Positions 21,554 through 33,737 of a stretch of DNA of 64,000 bases are shown one piece after another (within the stretch, counting starts at the first letter, position 1; every line of letters begins with the position of its first letter). A program made the position numbers and the translations under genes. The DNA comes from Carpediemonas membranifera (taxonomy: Eukaryota; Fornicata). Below the pieces are notes generated by a model that had not been told where the DNA came from, did not search any database, and saw only the letters and a program-made list of their open reading frames with translations. The stretch is taken from the NCBI GenBank assembly GCA_019828565.1, contig JAHDYR010000004.1:62001-126000 (forward strand), read 5' to 3'.

Positions 21554-23125
21554 ATGCGGCAACTAAACATCCCTGGAGCAACGACACAACAAACCACAGC
21601 AGTTTTAGTATCACCACGGCTTTCGAGAGACTCCTCGCAGGTATCCATGAAGACTAACGGCATGACGCTCAAGGAAGAGCAAGCTGCCATTGCAGAAATG
21701 GAACGGCTCACACTAGAGGCCAAAGCAGCATCCCGAGAGATCCGCAAGCTCGAAAAGGAGTTCACAAGCATCGTTAACACGCTCAGCCCCATGCGCAAGA
21801 TCCGCCTGGCCACCCGATCCCGCCTCAGAGCCGACAACGACGCCATGTCGTCCCTCAACCCGACCCCGCAGCGCTCCCCGCGGTCCATAGGGAAGTCCTC
21901 CTCGTCTCCGACGATCACGCCCCGAGCAGCCCTCACTCTTCCACCCATTGATGAGCTCTCCGCGCAGTTTAGCAAGAGTCGGAGCAGAATACCGTCCAGT
22001 CCAGGGTCAAGACAGCATGCCAGGCGCCGCTCAGACATCCCTACGCTGCCACTGTTCAGGCTGGGGGGCGTCGGCGAGATTGATGAGAAGACGACGACCT
22101 CGATTAGTAACTTGATGGCCACACCGAGAACGGGGCAGCACAGGGATGAAACTCTCTCAGAATGCGCAGATGAGATCAGGAATGCAGCCGGGGATCGTGC
22201 CAGGTTCATGAGGTCACATCGCGTCGAGGTGAAGCACGTGCGCACGATGAAGCGGACTATAGTTCTCAAACACGCGTTATCAGTGGAGCTGAAGGCAGTG
22301 GTATCGCCCACACCGTATGTGGTCACATGCGGGTCGGGCAGCAATTTCCTGGTGGACGCAGCAAGCTCGATCGAGGCGTTCAGGTCAGCGAAGGTGCTAG
22401 AGATCACTACGGCGCAGATTACGGCCACGCAGCGGACAAAGGAGCGCATGGAAGCCTTGGAGAGCGCGCACTGCTCCGCCTACCCCCACGTGAAGGGCCG
22501 CAGACGCACCGGAATTGTCGGGTACACCAACACGCTCGCCCGGCAGGTCCGCAAGCTCGAGGCCGAGAAGGAGGCAGCGCTGCGTGAGTCCATGGACGCA
22601 GCGAAGGCCCACCGCCAGGCCATCGGGTCGCTTTCATACATTGGTGGGCAACGAGACGACCCGCCCAACCTCACTGTGAAACCTCTGCAGGGTCGGGACT
22701 TCCAGGTCACCTCGCTCTCCCCCAGTGGCCCCAGACTGGACACGAGGGAGAGTCTCCGGCGTATGGCCACCAGCAAGGGCGACCTGACTCTCGACTCGAC
22801 TGTGAGAATGATCCAGCGGCATTGGAGGGCCTGGGTCGAACGGAAGAGGCGGGCAAGGTACGCTATAGCCGGGGGGATGCTCGTGGGCATATGGAGGGAC
22901 AGGCGGGGCGTCGGGGGCGGCAAGAACAGGACGCTCGAGACGCTTTTTACATTTATTCCATCGCATTTATTTTTATTATGGGCGAGAGGCTGCCCGACTC
23001 ACTATGGAAGTACGCCAGTCCAATACAGCAGCGCCGCTTCATGCTCCAGCTGGAGTCGAGGGGCTTCATCCCTTCGCAGGTTAAGGAAGCCACTGAGCGC
23101 GAGAGGGAGCTCGACAAGAGGCTGA
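21554..23125 (+). CDS. IQ-motif, coiled-coil protein
   Basis: The open frame begins upstream of 21554 with only a GTG, so the ATG at 21554 is the likely start; it gives up to 523 residues. A coiled coil (about residues 36-80, rich in Glu/Lys/Ala) is followed by a Ser/Pro-rich, probably disordered region and more helical stretches (RKLEAEKEAALRESMDAA). Near residue 420 is an IQ calmodulin-binding motif, IQRHWRAWVERKRRARYA. The frame runs past the start of the next gene (22978). The last roughly 60 codons read AT-rich promoter sequence and then the neighbour out of frame, so the true end is probably near 22930-22980 and may be blurred by an indel. Calmodulin binding is the only function I can suggest. 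A 5'-truncated copy lies at 56853. Confidence 0.65.
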   Translation: MRQLNIPGATTQQTTAVLVSPRLSRDSSQVSMKTNGMTLKEEQAAIAEMERLTLEAKAASREIRKLEKEFTSIVNTLSPMRKIRLATRSRLRADNDAMSSLNPTPQRSPRSIGKSSSSPTITPRAALTLPPIDELSAQFSKSRSRIPSSPGSRQHARRRSDIPTLPLFRLGGVGEIDEKTTTSISNLMATPRTGQHRDETLSECADEIRNAAGDRARFMRSHRVEVKHVRTMKRTIVLKHALSVELKAVVSPTPYVVTCGSGSNFLVDAASSIEAFRSAKVLEITTAQITATQRTKERMEALESAHCSAYPHVKGRRRTGIVGYTNTLARQVRKLEAEKEAALRESMDAAKAHRQAIGSLSYIGGQRDDPPNLTVKPLQGRDFQVTSLSPSGPRLDTRESLRRMATSKGDLTLDSTVRMIQRHWRAWVERKRRARYAIAGGMLVGIWRDRRGVGGGKNRTLETLFTFIPSHLFLLWARGCPTHYGSTPVQYSSAASCSSWSRGASSLRRLRKPLSARGSSTRG

Positions 23126-24240
23126 AGGAGTACGAGAACAAGGACGCGTTGCTCAGGCGGTCCATTCTCGAGCGTGCGGCGAGCACCACTGCCGCGGAGG
23201 AGACCCCCGACGAGAAGCTCTCCTCTGGGTTCAAGCGGTACCTTGGACACACCCCCGGCGGGAAGAGCCGAGACCTCCTCTACGAGGCGTCAGGCCTTGT
23301 GTTCGGCGGGAAGCGCTCGAACGCCCTTTCCAAGGCGATGACTGCCGGCTCCGTCATGGGCGTGGCGACCGTGCTCGGGCAGCGGGGCGGGTACGAGCAG
23401 AGCTTCATGAACACGCCCACAGCCACGCAGATGAGCTTCACTAGACGGTAAATCCTTTGGCCGCTGCCTCGCCTCTACATGGCCTGATCGACGGCACGAT
23501 AGTCTCCCGGGACGTCCACAGCATGCGGCTGTCCTCGCGTGCTTCCATCTCCCACATGCCATCCATCGGGGTGAGCACCGGCCCCTCCGCCATCAGACAG
23601 CTCCATGGCGACACCGCCGACCCCAGCCTGGTTGTTACTAACAGGGCCGGGTACTTTAGCCTCTACGACCCTCGCGCCGATACCTGGGGTGAGGCTGTGA
23701 GGGCACACCGACATGCTCTCAACACTCTCGATGTCTCGCCGCATGGGGAGATACTCAGCTCGGTCGGGACTCGACCGTCAAGCTGTGGGACGCGAGACAT
23801 CTTACTCGGCCCCCTGACGGTCTTCTCGAACCATAGGTGTCAGCGATCAATGCTGGCTGCCTCGTTCTCGGCCCAAGGCCACATCATCGCCGGCGACGAG
23901 CGCGGTGGGGCAGTTGTGTACCACAACAACGGCTCGTTCAACAGCCACCCCCACAGAGACCACATCCTGCCCGACGCAGAGCAGGGCGCCCACGTGCTCA
24001 CGGCTGTAGGGACGAAGCTCGTGGCTGTGACGGGAGACAGATCGAGGCAACTCGTCGTGTGCGACCTGGGGCCGAGGAAGGAGGCTCATCATTTGATTGG
24101 CGGCATCACCCCGCAGTGGGCGGCGAGTCACGCCATCTCGACGATGGCTGCCACCAGAGACACCTGGACAAACACGAACTTTTTGGGACGTCACGATGTC
24201 GGACTGCTCAAAGTCGCAAACACCATCCAAATTCAGCGAG
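22978..24240 (+). CDS. WD40-repeat protein with N-terminal coiled coil (frameshifts)
   Basis: ATG 22978 opens a frame (MGERLPDSLWKYAS) with a charged coiled coil to about residue 65, and a second frame from about 23440 carries WD40-like blades (NRAGYFSLYDPR, HALNTLDVSPHGEIL, DERGGAVVYHNN, DRSRQLVVCDLG). The second copy of this locus (58082 onward) reads continuously across the junction at 23437-23455, so both frames belong to one protein of about 420 residues. A blade reading DSTVKLWDAR at 23770-23800 is restored only by one missing G (near 23759) and one extra C (near 23812). After removing one T at 24181-24185 the frame runs without a stop into family gene 3, so its own C-terminus may have been lost to a fusion. 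Its role is unknown. Confidence 0.6.
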
Positions 24241-24568
24241 ATGAATCAGCGACGATGCAGAAAGTTCGTTCCACGCCTCCCACTTACGCAGCTGGTACGT
24301 TCCCTATCCCGTTGGTGCAGAGATGCAGCCCGCGGCGAGTTCAAGAGCGTTTACGCAGTAGATCTGAGCAATGGTGCGTCCTCCCCGAGAATATCACGCA
24401 GCAGCGAGTGCAGAGCAGTAGATGACATGATCAGAGACGCCACGACGCGCATCTTCGCCCCCAGAGGACAAGCTCCACCTCAAGCCCATCGGATCCACGC
24501 CCCTCACTGCTACAGACCTCACCCGCGTCCTCGACCACCTCTCGACATTGGACGGGCTGCCCAGAGAG

Positions 24569-27500
24569 TTCAGCATGAGGCTGACTGAGCCCGACCTCAC
24601 TGTCACGATGAGGTATGGCAAGCTGGCCGCCGACAAGCCCGACAGCGCCGTCGACGATCTGCTCGCTGCCTGGCATGCGAGGATGGCTGAGTGCATCCAG
24701 ACGATGAAGGGTCACACCGATGACGTGTTCAGCGTCGCCTTCCTCCCCTGACGGCACCATGGTCACCGGGTCATCAGATGGGACGACCAAGCTGTGGGAC
24801 AAGCGCGGCGTGTGCAAGATGACGATGGAGCATGGCGGGGCTGTTCGGTGCATCGCCGTCTCCCCGGACGGGTCGACCATCGCCTCGGGCGGGACTGACC
24901 GCAAGATCAAGCTGTGGAGGCGCGGCAGACTCGTCAAGACGCTCGAGGGACACACCGATATTGTGAACAGCCTCGCCTTCTCCCGAGACGGCAAGACGCT
25001 GGTGTCCGGATCCGATGACAAGACAGTCAGGTCGTGGGACGTCGCCACCGGCGTGTGCAGGACGATGGAAGGGCACTCAGATTGGGTTCTCTCCGTCGCC
25101 ATCTCCCCCCGACGGCAAAGACCATCGTCTCTGGATCAAAGGACAAGACAATCAAGGTGTGGATCGCTGAGTCGGGCAGACTCGAGCAGACTCTGGAGGG
25201 CCACACGAATTCTGTCGCCGCCGTCGCCATCTCCCCGGACGGCGCTCTGCTGGCCTCTGGGTCTGGCGACAAGACCATCAGACTCTGGGACACCAGGACC
25301 TGGGAGTGCGTCGCCGTCCTCAGGGGGCACGCGAGCTTTGTCTTCAGCGTCGCCTTCTCGCCCGACGGCAGGACCCTCGCCTCTGGGTCTTGGGACAACA
25401 CCACCAAGCTCTGGAGCATCGACAGCGGCGAGTGCTTCGAGACGCTCTGGGGTCATGACAGAGATGTGAACAGCGTCGCCTTCTCCCCAGACGGGTCGAC
25501 CCTGCTCTCTGGATCTGACGACAAAACCGCCAAGCAGTGGTCCCTTGGTCGCTCTCCCGAGCTCACCGCCCTCGACCAGACCCTCGCCCAGCCTGTCCCG
25601 GCCGCGGCCATCGTCCGCCTCGAGGGCACCGTCGCCGACCTCACCCGCGTCCTCGACCACCTCTCGACACGGCCCAGAGAGTTCAGCATGAGGCTGACTG
25701 AGCCCGACCTCACTGTCACGATGAGGTATGGCAAGCTGGCCGCCGACAAGCCCGACAGCGCCGTCGACGATCTGCTCGCTGCCTGGCATGCGAGGATGGC
25801 TGAGTGCATCCAGACGATGAAGGGTCACACCGCTGAGGTGCTCAGCGTCGCCTTCCTCCCTGACGGCACCATGGTCACTGGGTCATGGGATGGGACGACC
25901 AAGCTGTGGGACAAGCGCGGCGTGTGCACGACGATGGAGCATGGCGGGAAGGTTCGGTGCATCGCCGTCTCCCCGGACGGGTCGACCATCGCCTCGGGCG
26001 GTGATGACCACAAGATCAAGCTGTGGGACCAGACCGGCAGACTCGTCAAGACGCTCGAGGGGCACACCAATAATGTGTGGAGCCTCGCCTTCTCCCGAGA
26101 CGGCAAGACGCTGGTGTCCGGATCCTGGGACAAGACAGTCAGGTCGTGGGACGTCGCCACCGGCGCGTGCAGGACGATGGAAGGGCACTCAGATTTGGTG
26201 CTCTCCGTCGCCATCTCCCCCGACGGCAAGACCATCGTCTCTGGATCAAGGGATAAGACGATCAAGGTGTGGATCGCTGAGTCGGGCAGACTCTGGAGGG
26301 CCACACGAATTCTGTCTTCTCCGTCGCCATCTCTCCGGACGGCGCTCTGCTGGCCTCTGGGTCTGGCGACAAGACCATCAGACTCTGGGACACCAGGACC
26401 TGGGAGTGCGTCGCCGTCCTCAGGGGGCACACGCACTATGTCAACAGCGTCGCCTTCTCGCCCGACGGCAGGACCCTCGCCTCTGGGTCTGATGACAACA
26501 CCATCAAGCTCTGGAGCATCGACAGCGGCGAGTGCTTCGAGACGCTCAGGGATCATGCCGATAAGGTGTGGAGCGTCGCCTTCTCCCCGGACGGGTCGAC
26601 CCTGCTCTCTGGATCTGACGACAAAACCGCCAAGCAGTGGTCACTTGGTCGCTCTCCCGAGCTCACCGCCCTCGCCCAGACCCTCGCCCAGCCTGTCCCG
26701 GCCGCGGCCATCGTCCGCCTCGAGGGCACCGTCGCCGACCTCACCCGCGTCCTCGACCACCTCTCGACGCGGCCCCGAGAGTTCAGCATGAGGCTGACTG
26801 AGCCCGACCTCACTGTCACGATGAGGTATGGCAAGCTGGCCGCCGACAAGCCCGACAGCGCCGTCGACGATCTGCTCGCTGCCTGGCATGCGAGGATGGC
26901 TGAGTGCATCCAGACGATGAAGGGTCACACCGCTGAGGTGCTCAGCGTCGCCTTCCTCCCTGACGGCACCATGGTCACTGGGTCATGGGATGGGACGACC
27001 AAGCTGTGGGACAAGCGCGGCGCCTGCAAGATGACGATGGAGCATGGTGGGAAGGTTCGGTGCATCGCCGTCTCCCCGGACGGGTCGACCATCGCCTCGG
27101 GCGGTGATGACCACAAGATCAAGCTGTGGGACCAGTCCGGCAGACTCGTCAAGACGCTCGAGGGACACACAAATAATGTGTGGAGCCTCGCCTTCTCCCC
27201 AGACGGCAAGACGCTGGTGTCCGGATCCGATGACAAGACAGTCAGGTCGTGGGACGTCGCCACCGGCGTGTGCAGGACGATGGAAGGGCACTCAGATTTG
27301 GTGCTCTCCGTCGCCATCTCCCCTGACGGCAAGACCATCGTCTCTGGATCAAAGGACAAGACAATCAAGGTGTGGGTCGCTGAGTCGGGCAGACTCGAGC
27401 AGACTCTGGAGGGCCACACGAATTCTGTCTTCTCCGTCGCCATCTCCCCGGACGGCGCTCTGCTGGCCTCTGGGTCGTGGGACAGCACCATCAGACTCTG

Positions 27501-29964
27501 GGACACCAGGACCTGGGAGTGCGTCGCCGTCCTCAGGGGGCACACGCACTTTGTCTTCAGCGTCGCCTTCTCGCCCGACGGCAGGACCCTCGCCTCTGGG
27601 TCTGGTGACAACACCAAGCTCTGGAGCATCGCTAGCGGCGAGTGCTTCGCTACGCTCAGGGGTCATGCCGATAAGGTGTGGAGCGTCGCCTTCTCCCCAG
27701 ACGGGTCGACCCTGCTCTCTGGATCTGACGACAAAACCGCCAAGCAGTGGTCCCTTGGTCGCTCTCCCGAGCTCACCGCCCTCGACCAGACCCTCGCCGA
27801 GCCTGTCCCGGCCGCGGCCATCGTCCGCCTCGAGGGCACCGTCGCCGACCTCACCCGCGTCCTCGACCACCTCTCGGCGCGGCCCAGAGAGTTCAGCATG
27901 AGGCTGACTGAGCCCGACCTCACTGTCACGATGAGGTATGGCAAGCTGGCCGCCGACAAGCCCGACAGCGCCATCGACGATCTGCTCGCTGCCTGGAATG
28001 CGAGGATGGCTGAGTGCATCCACACGATGAAGGGTCACACCAACTGGGTGTTCAGCGTCGCCTTCCTCCCCTGACGGCGCCATGGTCACTGGGTCATGGG
28101 ATGGGACGACCAAGCTGTGGGACAAGCGCGGCGTGTGCAAGACGACGATGGAGCATGGCGGGTCTGTTCGGTGCATCGCCGTCTCCCCGGACGGGTCGAC
28201 CATCGCCTCGGGCGGTGATGACCACAAGATCAAGCTGTGGGACCAGACCGGCAGACTCGTCAAGACGCTCGAGGGGCACACCAATGATGTGAGAAGCGTC
28301 GCTTTCTCCCGAGACGGCAAGACGCTGGTGTCCGGATCCGATGACAAGACAGTCAGGACGTGGGACGTCGCCACCGGCGAGTGCAGGACGATGGAAGGGC
28401 ACTCCCATTTGGTGCTCTCCGTCGCCATCTCCCCTGACGGCAAGACCATCGTCTCTGGATCAAAGGACAAGACAATCAAGGTGTGGGTCGCTGAGTCGGG
28501 CAGACTCGAGCAGACTCTGGAGGGCCACACGAATTCTGTCTTCTCCGTCGCCATCTCCCCGGACGGCGCTCTGCTGGCCTCTGGGTCTGGCGACAACACC
28601 ATCAGACTCTGGGACACCAGGACCTGGGAGTGCGTCGCCGTCCTCAGGGGGCACGCGAGTTCTAGCAGTGTCGCCTTCTCGCCCGACGGCAGGACCCTCG
28701 CCTCTGGGTCTGGTGACAACACCAAGCTCTGGAGCATCGCTAGCGGCGAGTGCTTCGAGACGCTCAGGGGCCATGACGATTGGGTCCGCTGCGTCGCCTT
28801 CTCCCCGGACGGGTCGACCCTGCTCTCTGGATCTGACGACAAAACCGCCAAGTAGTGGTCCCTTGGTCGCTCTCCCGAGCTCACCGCCCTCGACCAGACC
28901 CTCGCCGAGCCTGTCCCGGCCGCGGCCATCGTCCGCCTCGAGGGCACCGTCGCCGACCTCACCCGCGTCCTCGACCACCTCTCGGCGCGGCCCCGAGAGT
29001 TCAGCATGAGGCTGACTGAGCCCGACCTCACTGTCACGATGAGGTATGGCAAGCTGGCCGCCGACAAGCCCGACAGCGCCGTCGACGCCATGCTCGCTGC
29101 CTGGCATGCGAGGATGGCTGAGTGCATCCACACGATGAAGGGTCACACCGATGACGTGACCAGCGTAGCCTTCCTCCCTGACGGCGCCATGGTCACTGGG
29201 TCATGGGATGGGACGACCAAGCTGTGGGACAAGCGCGGCGTGTGCACGACGATGGAGCATGGCGGGTCTGTTCGGTGCATCGCCGTCTCCCCGGACGGGT
29301 CGACCATCGCCTCGGGCGGTGATGACCGCAAGATCAAGCTGTGGAGGCGCGGCAGACTCGTCAAGACGCTCGAGGGGCACACCAGGGATGTGAGAAGCGT
29401 CGCCTTCTCCCCAGACGGCAAGACGCTGGTGTCCGGATCCGATGACAAGACAGTCAGGTCGTGGGACGTCGCCACCGGCGTGTGCAGGACGATGGAAGGG
29501 CACTCAGATTTGGTGCTCTCCGTCGCCATCTCCCCTGACGGCAAGACCATCGTCTCTGGATCAAAGGACAAGACAATCAAGGTGTGGGACGCTGAGTCGG
29601 GCAGACTCGAGCAGACTCTGGAGGGCCACACGAGTTATCTCGCCACAGTCGCCATCTCCCCGGACGGCGCTCTGCTGGCCTCTGGGTCGTGGGACAGCAC
29701 CATCAGACTCTGGGACACCAGGACCTGGGAGTGCGTCGCCGTCCTCAGGGGGCACACGCACTTTGTCTTCAGCGTCGCCTTCTCGCCCGACGGCAGGACC
29801 CTCGCCTCTGGGTCTGGTGACAACACCATCAAGTTCTGGAGCATCGACAGCGGCGAGTGCTTCAAAACGCTCAGAGGTCACACAGATTGGGCGAACAGTG
29901 TCGTCTTCTCTCCAGACGGGTCGACCCTGCTCTCTGGGTCAAAGGACAACACCGCCAAGCAGTG
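24569..29964. repeat. Five tandem ~1.11-kb WD40-propeller units in family gene 3
   Basis: The landmark GTTCAGCATGAGGCTGACTG recurs at 24569, 25681, 26781, 27891 and 28999, giving spacings of 1,112, 1,100, 1,110 and 1,108 bp. The in-frame unit is 1,110 bp (370 codons). Departures from it match the frame breaks listed for the gene, including a 10-bp slippage deletion between two GCAGACT copies at about 26288. Each unit is one LPREFSMRL module plus a seven-bladed propeller. Confidence 0.9.
28853..28855 (+). other. In-frame TAG replacing a Gln codon after propeller 4
   Basis: Other propellers end AAG CAG TGG TCC (K-Q-W-S); here it is AAG TAG TGG TCC. The same TAG is present at 51669-51671 in family gene 4 and at 63989-63991 in the second copy of this locus. 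Confidence 0.9.
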
Positions 29965-32900
29965 GCCCTCCATCAAGTCGCCAGAGATCGAGGAGGTCTG
30001 CGCCCAACCCACACTCGGCGCCGACATCCGCCTGCCGTCCGACGACTCGCCCCTCTACCTCGCCGACCTGGCGCGGGTCGTCATCCACATCCTCGCCACG
30101 GGCCTGCCCCGCTCCTTCAAGATGAGGCTGGCCTTCCCTCCCGCGACAATCACGTTGGACAAGAACAGGTATTTCAAGACGAGCGCCGATAATTCTGAGC
30201 TGACAGAGCTGATCAAATCTTTCAACACCCACATATCTCAGCGTATGGCCGAGAAGATCCTCCGCGAGCTTTCAGCTGTCGTGAATACGATCACCGCCGA
30301 CTCGGCTCCGGAGTCCCTGCGCGCCTTAGTGCGTCGTCTCGACCAATACAAGAGCACCGCGAATGCAGCTGGGGATGGGCCCCGTTCGTCTGCCGTGCGT
30401 GACCCTGTTCTGCGGAGGCACCTCGCCGTGGCCGCGTTTGCCCAAGACTTCCTTGACCTCGTCGACGGGGGCATGAGCCCAAAGATCGCTGTCACCGCTC
30501 TGAAACACTCCGACGGTGCCACACCCGCCGACTATCACGACGCTTCGGAGCTCGTGCAGACCGCCATCGACGCGTTCATCGCCCAGCCGACGTCCCAGCA
30601 CGCCGAGCGTATTCCCACGAGCTACACCCACGCCGGCCTGATTCGCGCGCTGGCGTACACGAAGGAGTACATGGAGGACGCCGAGGAGGAGCTCGCCGAG
30701 TACCTGGCGGCCGTCCCCGAGCCTGACCCCCTCGCCATCCTCGTCGAGGCCCGGATCCGCGGGTCAGCCCCCCTCACGCGGTTCTTCTGCGAGACATTCC
30801 CGCAGCTGGCAGAGAGATTCGCGACGGCCGATGAGCGGTCAACCGACGACAACGAAGCCGAGCCTCAGCCGCAGCCGGAGTCAGAGGACGACCGCATCCA
30901 GCAGGCCTGGGAGCAGTACGGCATGGCCAGCGCCGCGATGGACGAGCTGCTAGCGATGAGCGGCATGCGCGCGCTGAAGAGGGAGTGCATCGACATCGCT
31001 CAGCAGATCCGCGTCCGCAACGACCCGCGCACTGCGCAGCTCTACGCCGCCACGCCGATGCAGCTCAACTTCATCCTCAGCGGCAACCCTGGCACGGGCA
31101 AGAGCACGTGCGCTAAGCTGATCCACCGCTTCCTGGCGGACATCGGCGCTCGCGATGACACGTTCACCGAGCGCAACGGCGGCACCCTCGCCGACACGTC
31201 GCCGCTGGACATCACGAAGGAGTTGGACAGCCTCTTCCCGGCCGGCTTCAGGGGCACCGTCTTCATCGACGAGGCCTACCAGCTGAACCCCGCCCAGAAG
31301 AAGTCGGGCAAGTCAGTCATGGACCGCATCCTGGACGTGGCCGAGACGCGCCGCGGCGACGTCACGATCATCCTGGCAGGCTACAAGGACGACATGAAGG
31401 ACCTGCTGGCGACGAACCCGGGTCTGAACAGCCGCTTCTCGCGCCAGTTCGTGCTCGAGGACTTCGACAAGGACACGCTGCAGGAGATGTTCACCCAGCT
31501 GGCGACCAAGCAGGGCTGGTCCCTCGCCCCGGCAGTTGCCGAGATCGCTGGCCGTCGCCTCGAGCGCTTCAAGTCGCGCGACACCTTCGCCAACGGCCGC
31601 ACCGTCCGCAACATGTTCAGCCAGGCCATCGAGGCTGCGGCCAAGCGCCTCATCTTGGGCGGCGAGCACATGCTGCTGCCCGAGGACATCCTCGGACCAG
31701 CGCCATCGGCCGACTCGAACCCCGAGCTGCGCCGTCTCCTGGCCGAGCTGGACGGCTTGACCGGGCTTGGCGAGGTGAAGGAGGCTGTCCGGGGTCTGCT
31801 TCAGACAGCGAAGGTCAACTACGACAACGAGCTCCACCTCCGCCCGCTGCACGCCTTCGCACTCAACCGCCTCTTCTTCGGAAACCCTGGGACGGGCAAG
31901 ACGACCGTCGCACGCCTGTACGGCCAGATCTTGAAGCACACGGGCCTGCTCAGCAGCGGCGAGGTCATCGAGAAGCGGCCCAGCGACCTGGTCGGCGACG
32001 CCGTGGGGCAGAGCCGGTCGAGAACGAAGGCCGCGATCGAGGAGGCGCGCGGCAAGGTGCTGCTCATCGACGAGTGCTACTCCCTCGACGACGGCGTGTA
32101 CGGCAAGGAGGCGCTTGACACGATCGTTGAGCGCGTGCACAACAAGCCCGGCGACGACATCGCGGTGCTCATGCTCGGCTACGAGGAGCCCATCCGCCGC
32201 ATGCTGCGCAACCAGAACGCGGGGCTGGCGAGCCGCTTCGACCCCGAGAGCGCGTTCATCTTTGCCGACTTCGACGACACCGCGCTCGAGGCCATCCTGA
32301 AGCACGCCATCGCCGAAAGCGGCCTCGCGTGCCGCAGAGCTGTCGTTGTCAACGCGATACAGCTGCTGGCCAAGGAGCGCGTCAAGCCCAACTTTGGCAA
32401 CGCCCGCGCTGTGGTCAACCTCGTGAACAAGGCGAAGCGCCACATGATCCAGCGCGATCCAACCTCGCGAAAGATCGCAGTTGCTGATCTCACGCAGGCT
32501 GACGACGGCAAGGACCCGTTCGAGCCGCTCGACGGCCTGTACAAGGTCAACCACATCCGGCAGAGGCTCGAGGACCTCGTCCGTATCAAGCAGGGCATGG
32601 AGCGGAACGGCAAGTCAGCCGCCTCAATGCTGGTCCGCAACTACGTCTTCTCGGGCTCCCCGGGCACAGGCAAGACGACCATCGCGCGGTGCATGGCCAA
32701 GATCCTCTACCGCCTGGGTGTGCTGGCAACCGACACGTGCAAGGAGGTCGTCGCACGCGACATGATGGCAGGCTACGTGGGGCAGACGCCGGGCCGAGTC
32801 AAGGAGCTGATGGACGAGGCGGTCGGCGGCGTCTTCTTCGTGGACGAGGCTTACGGCCTTGGAGAGGGCATGTTCGGCAAGGAGGCGATCGAGACGATGC

Positions 32901-33630
32901 TCAGCGAGATGACGTCGGACAAGCACAAGGGCAAGACCGTCGTCGTCCTGGCGGGCTACCGCGCCGATCTCGACCGCATGATGGACGTCAACGCCGGCGT
33001 CCGCTCGCGCTTCACCGAGCCGATCGACTTCCCCGACTGGTCGGCGGCCGACTGCACCAGCTTCATCGCGGGCAAGCTCGAGGGGGAGCACCTCAAGTTC
33101 GGCTCAAACGAGCAGGCCGCTCTGCGCAGCCACATCGAGGCCGTTGTTGGCCGGGCTTCCTGGGCCAACGCACGAGACGCCAACACGATCTTCGAGGACC
33201 TGCTACGCCAGCAGGCGATCCGCGCCGCTTCGGTCGTCGAGGCTGAACCTTCGATCGCGGCCGATGACGTCGACGCCGCCATGGTCAAGTGCAAGCGGAA
33301 CCACCCTGAGAGCGCCAGCCTGCCGCATCTCGTCGAGGAGCAGCCAGTCGCCCTCGCCACCGACAGCGAGGTCCAGCCCAGACGCGAGACGCGGCAGGAC
33401 GTCAGAGTTGAGCAAGTCGAGGAAGTCGACGAGACTGTCGATGTGGTGACTCGCGTTGAGCGCGACGAGGGCGTAACCGACGAGATCTGGGAGGAGCTGG
33501 AGCTGGCCAAGCGCGAGGAGCAGCGCCGTCGGGAGGAGGAGGAGCGGCGTCTGCGAGAGATCGAGGAACAACTCAAGCGTGAGAAAGAGGAGAAGGCGCG
33601 CCGCGAGCTCGAGCGCCGGAAACGGGAGGC

Positions 33631-33687
33631 TGAGAGCCAGTGCAGTTTATGTAAACAGATCTACCTGCGCAAGCCAACAATGGCACA
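33631..33687 (+). repeat. 5' LTR of the outer retrotransposon (57 bp)
   Basis: Starts TGAGAGCCAGTGCAG and ends CAATGGCACA; identical to 43784-43840. Preceded by AGGC, the target-site duplication. Confidence 0.85.
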
Positions 33688-33737
33688 ATATCGATATTCT
33701 GCTTCTACAGAATCACACAGTGGTCTATCCGTGATAG

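Larger units (their letters stand above)
24241..33630 (+). pseudogene. Family gene 3, 5' part: five WD40 propellers / triple AAA+ (interrupted by retroelement)
   Basis: Starts MNQRRCRKFVPRLP at 24241, then module, propeller, and so on for five 7-bladed propellers (about 24706-25541, 25818-26640, 26918-27750, 28030-28857, 29137-29964), a helical linker and three AAA+ domains almost identical to gene 2, then the coiled coil. The frame is intact from 29006 to the insertion at 33630, giving at least 1,541 codons including all AAA+ domains. Upstream breaks: an extra C in a C-run near 24457, 24747, 25107 and 28071, an extra A near 25120, a 10-bp deletion at about 26288, and TAG at 28853. The homopolymer breaks may be read errors; the deletion and the TAG recur in the second copy and are real. 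The C-terminus continues at 43845 beyond the retroelement. Confidence 0.8.

Noticed and set aside
24569-29964. Regularly spaced repeats that might look like a CRISPR or satellite array
   Set aside because: The repeat unit is an in-frame 1,110-bp protein-coding WD40 propeller with 42-codon sub-repeats; there are no short palindromic repeats with unique spacers.
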